Assembly (NCBI GenBank): GCA_019187225.1
Contig: JABAQQ010000033.1
Coordinates: 1,875-65,874 of the forward strand
Origin: Saprospiraceae bacterium
GTDB taxonomy: Bacteria > Bacteroidota > Bacteroidia > Chitinophagales > Saprospiraceae
Direction of reading: 5' to 3'
Length of the DNA stretch: 64,000 nt
Of the stretch, positions 6,926 to 16,327 are shown piece after piece; positions within the stretch are counted from its first letter, which is position 1; each line of letters opens with the position of its first letter. The notes below the pieces were generated by a model, which saw only the letters and a list, made by a program, of their open reading frames with translations, did no database searches and was not told the origin of the DNA. A program made the position numbers and the translations under genes.

Positions 6926-7747
6926 ATGCCGCTCTACGAAGAAATCCTGGAAGCCGTGGCTTTTATTCGCGCCCAAACCGGTTTCCGTCCGCGCACAGGC
7001 ATTATCCTCGGCACGGGGCTGGGCAACCTGACCGACGACGTGGAAGTGGAAGCCGAAATCGCCTACCGCGACATTCCGCATTTTGCTGTCAGCACCGTGG
7101 AAAGCCACAAAGGGAAGTTGGTTTTCGGCGCCCTCGACGGCCATCCGGTGGTTGTCATGGCCGGGCGTTTTCACTACTACGAAGGCTGGACGATGCAGCA
7201 GGTCACATTTCCCGTTCGGGTGTTGAAATATCTCGGTATTGAAAGGTTGATCATCACGAATGCTTCCGGCGGGGTGAATCCCCACCTGCGCGCAGGCGAC
7301 ATCGTCATCGTGCGCGAACACATCAACCTGTTGCCCGAACATCCCCTGCGGGGCCCCAACGACGAGCGCCTTGGCCCGCGCTTCCCGGATATGTCGCAAA
7401 CGTACGACGCTGACTTGCGGCGAAAGGTGCTGGACATTGCAAAAGCCCATGGCGTCCGGGCGGTCGAAGGCGTGTATTCGGCTTTGCAGGGGCCCAACCT
7501 GGAAACGCCCGCCGAATACGGCATGCTCCGCCGCCTCGGTAGCGACTGCACCGGCATGTCGTCCATCCCCGAAGTATTGGTGGCACGGCACATGGATCTA
7601 CCCGCGATGATGCTTTCACTGGTTACCAACGTAGCCTACCCGCCCGCAGTCATCCGGGAAACGTCTGTGGAAGACGTCATAGCCGCGGCCAGCGCCGCCG
7701 AACCGAAACTGAGCCTGCTGGTCAAAGAATTGCTGAAAAGTCTTTGA
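6926..7747 (+). CDS. Purine nucleoside phosphorylase, trimeric class
   Basis: The 273-residue enzyme would cleave purine (deoxy)nucleosides with phosphate to the free base and (deoxy)ribose-1-phosphate. Family motifs run in order: phosphate loop ILGTGLGNL, RFHYYEGW, TNASGGVNP, the base-binding block GPNLETPAEYGMLRRLGSDCTGMS and TNVAYPP with the purine-contacting Asn. The start at 6926 follows a promoter box; in-frame codons upstream lie in the octamer repeat. It is followed after 32 bp by folA, so both may be cotranscribed as nucleotide-metabolism genes. PNP-I versus MTA phosphorylase cannot be fully separated by eye. Confidence 0.88.
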   Translation: MPLYEEILEAVAFIRAQTGFRPRTGIILGTGLGNLTDDVEVEAEIAYRDIPHFAVSTVESHKGKLVFGALDGHPVVVMAGRFHYYEGWTMQQVTFPVRVLKYLGIERLIITNASGGVNPHLRAGDIVIVREHINLLPEHPLRGPNDERLGPRFPDMSQTYDADLRRKVLDIAKAHGVRAVEGVYSALQGPNLETPAEYGMLRRLGSDCTGMSSIPEVLVARHMDLPAMMLSLVTNVAYPPAVIRETSVEDVIAAASAAEPKLSLLVKELLKSL

Positions 7748-7778
7748 TCGCCCACTGCCACTGCAAACTGCCCACTGA
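7748..7778. repeat. CTGCCCA/CTGCCA-type short repeat
   Basis: The PNP-folA gap consists mainly of CACTGCC/AACTGCCCACTG units, the same motif family as at 27667 and 44505. Confidence 0.5.
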
Positions 7779-7779
7779 A

Positions 7780-8286
7780 ATGCTCGTCTCCGCCATCGTC
7801 GCCACCGCCAAAAACAATGTCATCGGGAAGGACAACCAGATCCCCTGGTACCTGCCTGCCGATCTCGCGTATTTCAAACGCACCACGCTCGAACATCACA
7901 TCATCATGGGCCGCAATTCCTTTCACAGCATCGGACGGCCCCTGCCCAAACGCACCAACATTGTCGTGACCCGCGACCCGTTTTTTCAGGCCGACGGCGT
8001 GTTGGTGGCCCATTCCGTAGAAGAAGCGTTGGGCATGGCTTACGACAATGGCGAGACGGAAGCGTTCATCATCGGCGGCGGGGCGATTTACCGCGAGACG
8101 CGGGACTTGTGGGACAAAATTTACCTCACCGAAGTGGAGCTGGAAGTGGAGGGCGACGTTTTTTTCCCGGAAGTAGACCCTGCCGAATGGCGTGAAACCT
8201 GGCGCGAGCACCACGAGCCCGATGCGAAAAACGAGTGGGCGTACACGTTCCGGATTTTGGAAAGGAAAGAAATCCGGGAGGACTGA
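7780..8286 (+). CDS. folA: Dihydrofolate reductase
   Basis: The 168-residue enzyme reduces dihydrofolate to tetrahydrofolate with NADPH. It shows the DHFR landmarks: SAIVATAKNNVIGKDNQIPWYLPADL (N-terminal strand and active-site W/P/D region), HHIIMGRNSFHSIGRPLPKRTNIVVTR and the glycine pair in AFIIGGGAIYRE. The ATG at 7780 starts MLVSAIV as typical; upstream codons lie in a short repeat. It ends just before a 39-bp perfect palindrome that should terminate it. Confidence 0.93.
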   Translation: MLVSAIVATAKNNVIGKDNQIPWYLPADLAYFKRTTLEHHIIMGRNSFHSIGRPLPKRTNIVVTRDPFFQADGVLVAHSVEEALGMAYDNGETEAFIIGGGAIYRETRDLWDKIYLTEVELEVEGDVFFPEVDPAEWRETWREHHEPDAKNEWAYTFRILERKEIRED

Positions 8287-8327
8287 TGCTTTTTATTCGG
8301 TCTTTACGGTTATTTTATAAATCTGTA

Positions 8328-8410
8328 AGTTCATTGGCAAAAAGGGAGGGGCGAAGTGAAATTTTTCCCGGAAAAATTTCACTTCGCCCCTCCCTTTTTG
8401 CCAATGAACT
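8328..8410. terminator. Very long bidirectional terminator-like palindrome
   Basis: A perfect 39-bp inverted repeat (8328-8366 and 8372-8410) with a 5-base loop CCCGG lies between convergent folA and bamA. The stem contains A- and T-runs, so it can end transcription from both sides. It is far longer than ordinary terminators. Confidence 0.75.
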
Positions 8411-8423
8411 CCCCTGAAAACCA

Positions 8424-10961
8424 CTAATCCGGCTCGAAGCCCAGCACGATGTTGAAGCGGGCGTAATCGGAAAGCTTCCGGCTGCCGGAGTTGATGTATT
8501 GCTGCTTGTCGAAACCGATACCCCAGTCGAATCCGAGCGTGCCGAACATGGGCAGGAACACGCGCAGGCCTACGCCAACCGAACGCCGCAGGTCGAAGGG
8601 ATTGTAATCGCTCACGTTAGCCCATGCATTGCCGCCCTGCGCAAACGTTGTGACGAAGATCGTGCTTTGCGGATTGAGCGAGATCGGATACCGAAGTTCC
8701 ACGGTGTATTTGCTGAAAACCCCTGCACCGCCAGGGAAAGGCTGCATGATGTCTCCGGTGTCGTAGCCGCGCAGACTGATGATATCGCGGCCGTTGAGGC
8801 CGAAGTTTTGGTTGCTGAGACCATCGCCACCCAGTTCGAAGCGCTCGAAGGGGCTGAGCAGGGTCTTGTCCGACCAGCGGGTGAGCAGGCCGATCTTGGC
8901 CGATGTTTTTAACACCAATTTGCCCACCAGGGAGGTATACCATTCCGCATCCACGCGCCATTTCAGGTATTCGATGTAGCGGTAGAGTTCCTGCAGGTTG
9001 GTCGTTTCGTAAAAATTTTCGTCCTTAAACCACGAATAGGGCGGGGTCATCTGCATTTTCACCGACACCAATGAGCCGTTGCGCGGGAAAATGGGGTCGT
9101 TCACGCTGTTGCGTGCCACCGTAAGCGTCAGGTTATAGTTGTTGTAAATGCCGTACGTAATAGAGCGTCCCAGTTCGTCCACAAAACCGCCGTAGTTGTT
9201 GATGTTCAGGCGTTGAATATCCATATCGGCGCGCAGGATGAAGTTGTCGTCGGGCCATTTGAGGCGGGTACCGAAACCAACGGTCACTTGTGCAATGCCG
9301 AGTCGCTGATAGTTGTCCGCGCCTTCGAAGCCGTTGGCAAAGCGGTTGTAAAAACCTGCGACCGTGAGCGAATTGGGTTTTTTACCGCCGAGCCAGGGTT
9401 CGGTGAACGAAACGTTGTACGATTGGTAGCGGTCGCCGGAAGTCTGGCCGCGCAGGCTGAGTCGCTGGCCGTCGCCTTGCGGCAACGGATTCCAGGCTTC
9501 CTTGTTGCTGATATTGCGCAGCGAAAAGTTGTTGAACGTGACGCCGAGCGTGCCGATGACGCCGCCCCGGCTGAACTGCGTGGCGGGCTGGTAACCGGCC
9601 GACAGTTCGAGTTGGTCGGAAGGTTTTTCCTCTACTGTGTACTCGATGTCCACGGTGCCGCGTTCGGGATTCACGGGGGTATTGATGCCGAGGGCTTCGG
9701 GGTTGAAATAGCCGAGGTTGACGATTTCGCGTTGCGAGCGGATGATGTCGGCGCGGCTGAATTTGTCGCCCGGGCGAGTGTAGAGTTCGCGGCGGATGAC
9801 GTGTTCGTGGGTGCGGTCGTTGCCTTTGATGACCACCCGGTCAATGGTGGCCTGCGGGCCTTCGTAGATACGGAGTTCGAGGTCAATCGAGTCGTTCTCG
9901 ATGGCCGTTTCCACAGGGTCTACGCGAAAGAACAGGTAACCGTTGTCGAGGTAGAGCGACGAAATATCGCGCCCGTCCTGGCTGAAAGAGAGGCGGGTAT
10001 CGAGCATTTCCTGGTTATAAACGTCCCCTTTTTTGATTCCCAGCACCTGGTCGAGGTATTTGGTTTCATAAATGGTATTGCCTTTCCAGACGATGTTGCG
10101 GAAGTAATAGCGCCGGCCCTCTTCGATGTCGAGGCGGAGCATCAGTTGGCCCTTGCTGTTGCGCCAGATGCTGTCTTTTGCGATGCGGGCGTCGCGAAAG
10201 CCGATGGTATTGTAGTATTTCTCGATATTGATCTTGTCTTCTTCGTACAGATCGCGCACCCATTTCGATTTTTTGAAAAGGCGGCGCTTTTCCGCCGTTT
10301 CCTTCATTTTTTTGAGCAGTGTACGGGATTTGACGTTGTCATTGCCAACGAACCGGATGTCTTTGATCTTGACGCGACTGCCCTTATCAATGATGAATTC
10401 GAGCCGGGTGGCGTTGACCGATCTTTCATCGGGGTATTGTTTGATGGTCACTTTGGCGTCGAGGAAGCCTTTTTCGAGGTAGTGTTCTTTCAGCGCATTC
10501 ACCAGCGAGGCTCTGACGTTGTCGGTGAGGATGGCTCCTTTTTGCAGATACTTATTGATGATGCCATTCAGGTCGTCGTGCTGATTTTTCCGGACCCCCA
10601 CAAAAGAGTGGCGGGTGTAGCGCGGTAGTTCTTTCACGGCGATTTCCAGAAATATTTTATCGCCGGCGGTACGTTCCTGCAGGATTTGCACATCGGTGAA
10701 CAATTTGAGGCTCCAGAGCGATTGCACCGCTTTGGCGAAAGCGGCGCCGGGCACGCGGACTTTTTCGCCCACACGGAAGCCTGAAATAGCGATGATGGCG
10801 CCTGCGTCGGCGTATTGCGCGCCGGTGACGCGGATGCCGCCGATCTCAAATTCTGCCGGTTTGTCGTACGAAATAACGGGCGGCAAAGTATCGGTCGTTT
10901 GGCCTGCGGCGGCGAAGGGGCCGGAGAGGAGCAGCAGGAGGCCGAGTGTGCGTAATTTCAT
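8424..10961 (-). CDS. bamA: BamA, outer-membrane protein assembly factor (Omp85)
   Basis: This 845-residue protein has a signal peptide (MKLRTLGLLLLLSGPFAAAGQ), about five POTRA repeats (residues about 40-440) and a C-terminal Omp85 barrel (about 450-845). The barrel contains the conserved loop-6 motif LRGYDTGD and RSVGVGLRVFLPMFG near the end. BamA inserts beta-barrel proteins into the outer membrane. ATG 10961 is preferred to a TTG four codons upstream because it begins the signal peptide. It lies 55 bp downstream of the surA-like gene, with a PpiC-like lipoprotein beyond, forming a minus-strand biogenesis cluster. Confidence 0.93.
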   Translation of the reverse strand: MKLRTLGLLLLLSGPFAAAGQTTDTLPPVISYDKPAEFEIGGIRVTGAQYADAGAIIAISGFRVGEKVRVPGAAFAKAVQSLWSLKLFTDVQILQERTAGDKIFLEIAVKELPRYTRHSFVGVRKNQHDDLNGIINKYLQKGAILTDNVRASLVNALKEHYLEKGFLDAKVTIKQYPDERSVNATRLEFIIDKGSRVKIKDIRFVGNDNVKSRTLLKKMKETAEKRRLFKKSKWVRDLYEEDKINIEKYYNTIGFRDARIAKDSIWRNSKGQLMLRLDIEEGRRYYFRNIVWKGNTIYETKYLDQVLGIKKGDVYNQEMLDTRLSFSQDGRDISSLYLDNGYLFFRVDPVETAIENDSIDLELRIYEGPQATIDRVVIKGNDRTHEHVIRRELYTRPGDKFSRADIIRSQREIVNLGYFNPEALGINTPVNPERGTVDIEYTVEEKPSDQLELSAGYQPATQFSRGGVIGTLGVTFNNFSLRNISNKEAWNPLPQGDGQRLSLRGQTSGDRYQSYNVSFTEPWLGGKKPNSLTVAGFYNRFANGFEGADNYQRLGIAQVTVGFGTRLKWPDDNFILRADMDIQRLNINNYGGFVDELGRSITYGIYNNYNLTLTVARNSVNDPIFPRNGSLVSVKMQMTPPYSWFKDENFYETTNLQELYRYIEYLKWRVDAEWYTSLVGKLVLKTSAKIGLLTRWSDKTLLSPFERFELGGDGLSNQNFGLNGRDIISLRGYDTGDIMQPFPGGAGVFSKYTVELRYPISLNPQSTIFVTTFAQGGNAWANVSDYNPFDLRRSVGVGLRVFLPMFGTLGFDWGIGFDKQQYINSGSRKLSDYARFNIVLGFEPD

Positions 10962-11016
10962 TTTTTGCGTCAATTAAAAAATGCGCCGTCGGCGCCGGTT
11001 CGTAAGTGGTTGATGT

Positions 11017-12411
11017 TTATGGCCGTTGTTGTGCCAGCATTTCCTGCAAATTGGGGCATTCATGGAAATGCGGGCCGATGGAAAGGTAGGTGCGCCGGAG
11101 TTGGTCCAGCACCCATTTTTCGGTGAATTCGGCTTTTTTCTGTTCCAGGGCGGCTTGCTGGATTTTTCCGTAGTCCAATTTCAAGTCGGCTTTATGCGGT
11201 TTGGAGCGGCTTTGCAGCAATGCCAGGCGGTAAAAGCGGTTGCCATCTTGTGTGCGGAATGGGAATGGTTCGGTCACGTCGCCTACCGCCAGGCCGTCAA
11301 TGGCGAAAAAAACATCCGTTTCGAGGTCGGCCACTTCAAAGAAAGTATTGCCCGTGCGGGGGTTGGCTACCCGTCCGTCGTTGTTGTAACTTGCCTGGTT
11401 TTTATCGCCGAAGCGTTTCACCGCTTCGCTGAAGGTCATCTCGCCGTTCCGGATAGATTGCCGTACGGAGTCGAGTTTGGCTCTGGCTGCTTCCAGGTCG
11501 TCGTCGGTGATTTCGGGCTTTATCAGGATATGACGGCAGTGGATGAGGTTGCCCCGGCGTTCGAGCAGCTGGATGATGTGAAAACCGAATTCCGTTTCTA
11601 TCACCGGGCTGACCTGGCCGGTTTCGAGTTTGTAGGCGGCAGCTTCGAATTCGGAGACAAAAGTGCCGCGTTTCTGGAAGCCGAGGTCGCCGCCATTCGC
11701 GCCTGAACCGGGATCGGCGCTGTATTTTTTGGCCAGTTCGGGGAAACTTTCTCCACCTTCCACGATGCGCTGGCGGAGCTCGCCGATCAGGTTCTGCGCT
11801 TTTTCGCGCTCGGCGGCGCTGACTTTGGGTTTGTACACCAGTTCGCGGATCTCCACTTCGGCATTAAAATAGGGGAGTGAGTCCTTTGGGATGTTGTTGA
11901 AAAAACGCTGCACTTCCGATGGTGTGATCGTCGCTTTTTCCGTGATTTTTCCCTGCATCCGCTCTGACAACATCTGGTTGTGCATGTCGCCGCGCATCTG
12001 CTCCTTTATCTGCGCGATGTTTTGACCGTAGTACTCCTCGATGGCTTTTTCGTCCTGGTTGAAATACACCAGGAGGCGGTCAATGCGGGCGTTGAGCTGG
12101 TTTTCCACTTCCTCCTCCTTTACCTCGATGGAGTCAATCTTTGCCTGGTTGACCAGCAATTTCTGGACGATGATATTTTGCAGCGAAATGCACCGATATT
12201 CGGGAGGCAGATCGCGGTTCTGTTGCCGGGCATAGGCAACCTGCTCCTGTACCTCGCTCAACAGGATGATCTCACTGCCTACCGTGGCCACCACCTGGTC
12301 AATGACCGCTTTGTCGTTTTGTGAAAAAAGAACAAGGGGAAAAAAAAGAAAGGCAAAGCCAGCAAAGGCACTGCGCCTCTTTCGGCTGCTTAAAATTTGC
12401 CAGTTATTCAT
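11017..12411 (-). CDS. SurA-like periplasmic peptidyl-prolyl isomerase/chaperone
   Basis: The 464-residue exported protein has a signal segment (to about residue 30), a SurA N-terminal chaperone region (DQVVATVGSEIILLSEVQEQV...LPPEY) and two parvulin domains. The first, about residues 180-275, includes GGDLGFQKRGTF and TEFGFHIIQLLERR; the second, about 280-385, begins CRHILIKPEITDDD. SurA-type proteins escort unfolded outer-membrane proteins to the BAM complex, which fits the neighbouring bamA. ATG 12411 is chosen over a TTG two codons upstream. Confidence 0.88.
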   Translation of the reverse strand: MNNWQILSSRKRRSAFAGFAFLFFPLVLFSQNDKAVIDQVVATVGSEIILLSEVQEQVAYARQQNRDLPPEYRCISLQNIIVQKLLVNQAKIDSIEVKEEEVENQLNARIDRLLVYFNQDEKAIEEYYGQNIAQIKEQMRGDMHNQMLSERMQGKITEKATITPSEVQRFFNNIPKDSLPYFNAEVEIRELVYKPKVSAAEREKAQNLIGELRQRIVEGGESFPELAKKYSADPGSGANGGDLGFQKRGTFVSEFEAAAYKLETGQVSPVIETEFGFHIIQLLERRGNLIHCRHILIKPEITDDDLEAARAKLDSVRQSIRNGEMTFSEAVKRFGDKNQASYNNDGRVANPRTGNTFFEVADLETDVFFAIDGLAVGDVTEPFPFRTQDGNRFYRLALLQSRSKPHKADLKLDYGKIQQAALEQKKAEFTEKWVLDQLRRTYLSIGPHFHECPNLQEMLAQQRP

Positions 12412-12500
12412 AATCAAGCGTTTATCCGTTTTTGGTAAAACTGAATTTCAAATTTTGTCAATTCCATCCACCCGCCTTCGCCAAGGCTGCGGCGGGTAAA

Positions 12501-12630
12501 CCGTCCACCGTCTACCGTCTACCGTCTACCGTCCACCGTCTACCGTCCACCGCCTACCGTCCACCGCCTACCGTCCACCGTCCACCGTCCACCGTCTACC
12601 GTCCACCGTCCACCGTCCACCGTCTACCGT
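12501..12630. repeat. Heptamer tandem repeat CCGTCYA
   Basis: About 18.5 uninterrupted 7-bp units (CCGTCTA, CCGTCCA, some CCGCCTA) fill the gap between the two isomerase genes. The repeat overlaps the last codon and stop of the PpiC-like gene at 12624. The same heptamer occurs at 24534 and inside the trehalase gene at 56619. Confidence 0.9.
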
Positions 12631-13472
12631 AAAATCTTCACATTCTCCCGTACCAGTTCCTTCTGGTATAGTTCCTCTTTCCATTTTTCGAGCAATTCCT
12701 GTTTGCGTTTGTGCAGGATAACTTTAGAGGCCTGTTCCTTCACGTAATCGAACGGCGCTGTGGTTTTGCCCTGCACGACATCGAGTACGCGGTAGTAATA
12801 TCGAAAATCGCCGTCGCTGAGCGTGCCTTCACGTCGCGAACCGACATTGTCGGAAGTTAACGTTCCTTTTGGCAAAAGCGCGGCTACCTCTTCGAGTTTA
12901 TACCATTTTTCGCGGTCGAGCATGGCGAAAGCCGCCCATTGTTTGGCGAAGGTATGGAGGCGGTTTTCATCGGAAGGGTTGCGGCTGTACCAAAGTTTAT
13001 TGATCTCCGACTGGGGCGCTTCGGGCGGCAGTTTCAGCAAGAGGCATTTCAGGATAGTGCTTTCGAGTTGAAACTGATCTTTGTTGTTGTCGTAAAAGGT
13101 TTTCAACTCGGCGTCGGAAATGGTGCTGTCCAATTTTTCGGCGATGATCTTTTCTTCAAAATTGAACCGGACCAGGCTTGCCCGGTAGTTGCGCACCAGT
13201 TCGTCAATATCCAAATCTTTCGGAATATTGCGTTCCGCTTCATACATCAGGAGTTGTTCGCGTACCCAGCGTTGTACGTAGGCGTTCACCATGAGGGCGC
13301 TGTCTTCCTTCGTAACGCCTTCGGGCACGATACCTTCGAGTTCGGAGTGATACAAATTTTTGTTGTATACCTGCGCCAGGAGTTTATCGCCCTCCGGAGT
13401 GTTTTCGTTGCTGCCACATCGCCACAGCAAGCAACAAACGCACAGGAAAAAGAAAAATGAATTGCCTTTCAT
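12624..13472 (-). CDS. PpiC/PrsA-like lipoprotein (putative peptidyl-prolyl isomerase)
   Basis: The 282-residue lipoprotein has a signal and lipobox (MKGNSFFFFL...LLWRCGS), a SurA-like helical N-region (residues about 35-130) and a diverged parvulin-like region (about 145-250, including FRYYYRVLDVVQGK). Key parvulin histidines are not obvious, so isomerase activity is uncertain and a chaperone role is more likely. It is the first gene of the minus-strand run leading to the SurA-like gene and bamA. Its stop codon is supplied by the heptamer repeat. Confidence 0.7.
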   Translation of the reverse strand: MKGNSFFFFLCVCCLLWRCGSNENTPEGDKLLAQVYNKNLYHSELEGIVPEGVTKEDSALMVNAYVQRWVREQLLMYEAERNIPKDLDIDELVRNYRASLVRFNFEEKIIAEKLDSTISDAELKTFYDNNKDQFQLESTILKCLLLKLPPEAPQSEINKLWYSRNPSDENRLHTFAKQWAAFAMLDREKWYKLEEVAALLPKGTLTSDNVGSRREGTLSDGDFRYYYRVLDVVQGKTTAPFDYVKEQASKVILHKRKQELLEKWKEELYQKELVRENVKILR

Positions 13473-13906
13473 GGTTGAAAAAAGCTGCCGGCTTTGATTT
13501 ACGGGCTGTTTGAAAATCTTTTTTTCCAGCATCACCACAGTCGCTCGCCCGGCTGCCGCTGATAAAGCCGCGCAAAGGTAGTCGAATTGAGCATAAATGA
13601 CTGCCCGAAGTACAAAGTTGGCAGATCAGGCCGTGGGGGAGGGAATACAAGGATGTTTTGCTGCTGTCTTTCCTGCCGGCGGATGGGACAGGAACCGCCC
13701 CATCCCGGGGGCGGGCGACAGGGAAAAAGAGAAAAATATGATCCTGCCGGAGTGTTAAAAATTAGCCTGTTAAATTTTCCTGGCGGATAAAATGCAAATG
13801 AAACGCCGTCTTTTTTATACTTTTGCACCGTCATTCGACCATCGCAACGGCGGTGGCGTATTCATTAATCGGGATTACACACAAAAAGTTTGGTTCACTC
13901 TATACA
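13473..13906. other. Intergenic region between divergent genes
   Basis: I see no convincing gene in these 434 bp. Apart from a -7 promoter element at 13818 it contains only short open frames without recognisable features. Confidence 0.5.
13818..13825 (+). promoter_or_regulatory. Bacteroidota -7 element (TACTTTTG)
   Basis: A perfect TAnnTTTG lies 81 bp upstream of the GT5-domain gene start at 13907. Confidence 0.5.
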
Positions 13907-14728
13907 ATGGAAAAGAAGCGCTTGCTACTCATCACCCAGGAAATGGAACCCTACACGGAAGGTACCGAAGTCTCAGCAGCAGTGGCGAAATTGCCGAAAT
14001 TCTTACAAGACAACGGGTACGAATTGCGGATTTTGATGCCTCGTTACGGCGTTGTCAACGAACGCCGCCACCGTCTCCACGAAGTTGTCCGCCTTTCCGG
14101 TATGAACATCATCGTTGACGATGACGACTATCCCCTCATCATCAAAGTTGCTTCGCTCCCCGGCTCCCGTCTCCAGGTCTATTTTCTCGACAACGAAGAT
14201 TTTTTCAAACGCAAAATGGTGTTTGAAGACGAGAGCGGCCTGCCTTTCGAAGACAATCCCGACCGCGCCGCCTTTTTCTGCAAAGGCGCCATCGAGACGG
14301 TAAAAAAATTCGGTTGGGCGCCCGACATCGTATTGTGCGAAGGGTGGATGACGAGCCTGATACCGCTTTACCTCCGCACCGCATACAAAACGGAGCCGAT
14401 CTTTGCCAACTCCCACATCGTGTACACCGCTTACGACACGCCCCGCGAACGCGAAGGTGGAGAACGCTTTTTCCAGAAAGCCGCCATCAATAATCTTTCC
14501 AAAAAGGACCTTACGGCTTTCCAGGACGGCGACGGCGTTTCGATGCACAAGGGGGCGGCCGCATTCTCCGATGCCATCATCATTGGCAGCGAAACCCTCG
14601 ATACCAGCGTTGAGTACCTGTCTGTCGCACAAGACAAACCTGTGCTGAGCTGGAAAAACGAAGAGGAGATGCCCGCAGCGCACCTCGAGTTTTTTCGCAG
14701 TCTGACAGAAGCCGAAGTAACTCCATAA
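13907..14728 (+). CDS. Glycogen/starch synthase N-terminal (GT5) domain protein
   Basis: The 273-residue protein aligns with the GT5 N-terminal Rossmann domain of glycogen synthase: LLLITQEMEPYTEGTEVSAAVAKLP at the start (the K-x-G-G loop is changed to TEGTEVS), RILMPRYGVVNERRHRLHEV and PDIVLCEGWMTSLIPLYLR. The second (GT1) catalytic half is absent, and stand-alone proteins of this length are common in Bacteroidota. With the ADP-glucose loop altered, synthase activity is doubtful. The ATG at 13907 matches the domain start. A strong terminator follows. Confidence 0.8.
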   Translation: MEKKRLLLITQEMEPYTEGTEVSAAVAKLPKFLQDNGYELRILMPRYGVVNERRHRLHEVVRLSGMNIIVDDDDYPLIIKVASLPGSRLQVYFLDNEDFFKRKMVFEDESGLPFEDNPDRAAFFCKGAIETVKKFGWAPDIVLCEGWMTSLIPLYLRTAYKTEPIFANSHIVYTAYDTPREREGGERFFQKAAINNLSKKDLTAFQDGDGVSMHKGAAAFSDAIIIGSETLDTSVEYLSVAQDKPVLSWKNEEEMPAAHLEFFRSLTEAEVTP

Positions 14729-14762
14729 GCGGGAACAACCAGGCCATACGAATCATTGGATC

Positions 14763-14803
14763 ATAGCGGGCAGCTTCGGGTGCTGCCCGCTATCATTTTG
14801 ATT
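14763..14803 (+). terminator. Intrinsic terminator
   Basis: A perfect 12-bp stem, ATAGCGGGCAGC with GCTGCCCGCTAT and a 7-base loop, is followed by CATTTTGATTT. It ends the GT5-domain gene. Confidence 0.75.
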
Positions 14804-14903
14804 TGACGGCAGCATTTTTTTTACTACAAACCCAACCTCCGGACGATTGGCCGCGTCAATGAACGCTCACTCCCACAAATACGCACAACACGACACCTCT
14901 CGT

Positions 14904-16262
14904 ATGAAACAAAAACTGCCGGTTTTTGCCGCACTTCTGATACTGGCCGCCGCACTGTGGGCAGCCTGTACGAAACCTTCCCCCTTCGGCTCCGGATTGC
15001 TCGAAAACGAACTGGCTGAATACGAATTCACCGACACGCTGAGCGTCGTTTGCACCGTCGAGCTCGAAGAAGACAGCCTCGAAACTTCCGACGGCGGGTC
15101 CACTTCGAGCGCTTTTCTGTGCGGCGAACTGGACGATCCCTACTTCGGCAAATCCAAAGCCGAAATCTTTGCCCTCTTGCAAATGGCGTTTCCCGACCCT
15201 GGCTTTAAACCCGACAGCCAAACAGTGGATTCCCTGGTGCTGTACCTGCGTTATGCGCCCGGTAATTTTTACGGCGATTCCACCCAGGCACAAACACTCC
15301 AGGTGCTTCGCCTCGACGAGCCGCTGGAAGACGAAAATGATTATTACTCGGAGAGCACGATCCCGGCTTCCACCGAACTCGGACGCCTGCAAAACTTCCT
15401 GCCCCGCCCCAATACGGTGGACAGCCTGTTCGATCCGGATACGAAGGCGTCCTATATCGCCATCCCCCTGAACCTTGACTTTGCGAACGAACTGTTCAGG
15501 CTGGATACAGCGATTCTGGAAAACGACAGCGCTTTCTACAAAGCGTTGCGGGGCATCAAGATCGTTGCCTCGTCCAATGCCAAGCCGGGCGCCATGCTGG
15601 CCTTCAACCTCAACAGCACTACCTACAGCCGCCTGCGGCTCTATTACCACGACAACGACGACTCGACAAGCCGGCGCTTCGATTTCTATTTTTCAGGGGC
15701 GAACAAATTCACGCATTTTGAGCACGACTACGGCGCCAGCCCGGCCGGACAAAAGATCGGGCAGCGATCCGACGAATACCTCTATCTCCAGGCCATGCAG
15801 GGCCTGCGCCTGAAAGTGGAATTCCCCACCGTTGATGCGCTGGACAATATAGCAGTGAACAAAGCCCAATTGGTACTGACGACTGCTACCTTGCCGGATG
15901 ATTATGCGGTACTGACACCCGCCCAACAACTGGTATTTACCGAAAGTCAGGGTGATACGACATTCGTCTTTACTTCGGATGTGCTGTATTCCCTGGGGCC
16001 GGCCCTCAACCTGGGTTTCAACCGCTTTGGCGGTTTTCCGGAGGACGAAATCATAAACGGCACGTTAGTTGAGCGGTATCGCCTGACACTTTCCGACCGG
16101 TTGCAGAAGATGGTGGACGATACTTCCAACGACCCTAAAAAGAAAACGCTTTACATCAACATCAACCCGCAGGGCAGGTCGGCGCAGCGGTCGGTATTGT
16201 ACGGCCCGAAAAACGCCACGTTCCCGGCAAAGCTGGAATTGAAATTTACACGGGTGCAATAG
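14904..16262 (+). CDS. DUF4270 family lipoprotein
   Basis: This 452-residue lipoprotein (MKQKLPVFAALLIL...LWAACTKP, Cys about residue 22) has the DUF4270 layout: the early block LCGELDDPYFGKSKAEIF, then DSLVLYLRY and repeated beta-rich segments ending in the carboxyl block RSVLYGPKNATFPAKLELKFT. DUF4270 proteins are Bacteroidota outer-membrane lipoproteins of unknown role, commonly found near glycogen-synthase-like genes, as here. ATG 14904 gives the lipoprotein signal. Confidence 0.82.
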   Translation: MKQKLPVFAALLILAAALWAACTKPSPFGSGLLENELAEYEFTDTLSVVCTVELEEDSLETSDGGSTSSAFLCGELDDPYFGKSKAEIFALLQMAFPDPGFKPDSQTVDSLVLYLRYAPGNFYGDSTQAQTLQVLRLDEPLEDENDYYSESTIPASTELGRLQNFLPRPNTVDSLFDPDTKASYIAIPLNLDFANELFRLDTAILENDSAFYKALRGIKIVASSNAKPGAMLAFNLNSTTYSRLRLYYHDNDDSTSRRFDFYFSGANKFTHFEHDYGASPAGQKIGQRSDEYLYLQAMQGLRLKVEFPTVDALDNIAVNKAQLVLTTATLPDDYAVLTPAQQLVFTESQGDTTFVFTSDVLYSLGPALNLGFNRFGGFPEDEIINGTLVERYRLTLSDRLQKMVDDTSNDPKKKTLYININPQGRSAQRSVLYGPKNATFPAKLELKFTRVQ

Positions 16263-16327
16263 TGCCGGGCATTGTTTAATTTTACATTAGAAATTTCACT
16301 CTTTGCCGACAAATAACACGCGTTGCT

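Noticed and set aside
9213-10628. Long open frame (471 codons) on the plus strand
   Set aside because: It is antisense to bamA, has a low-complexity Val/Phe/Ala/Asp composition typical of GC-rich shadows and matches no family.
12501-12630. CRISPR-like array
   Set aside because: The 7-bp units follow one another without spacers, so this is a simple tandem repeat.
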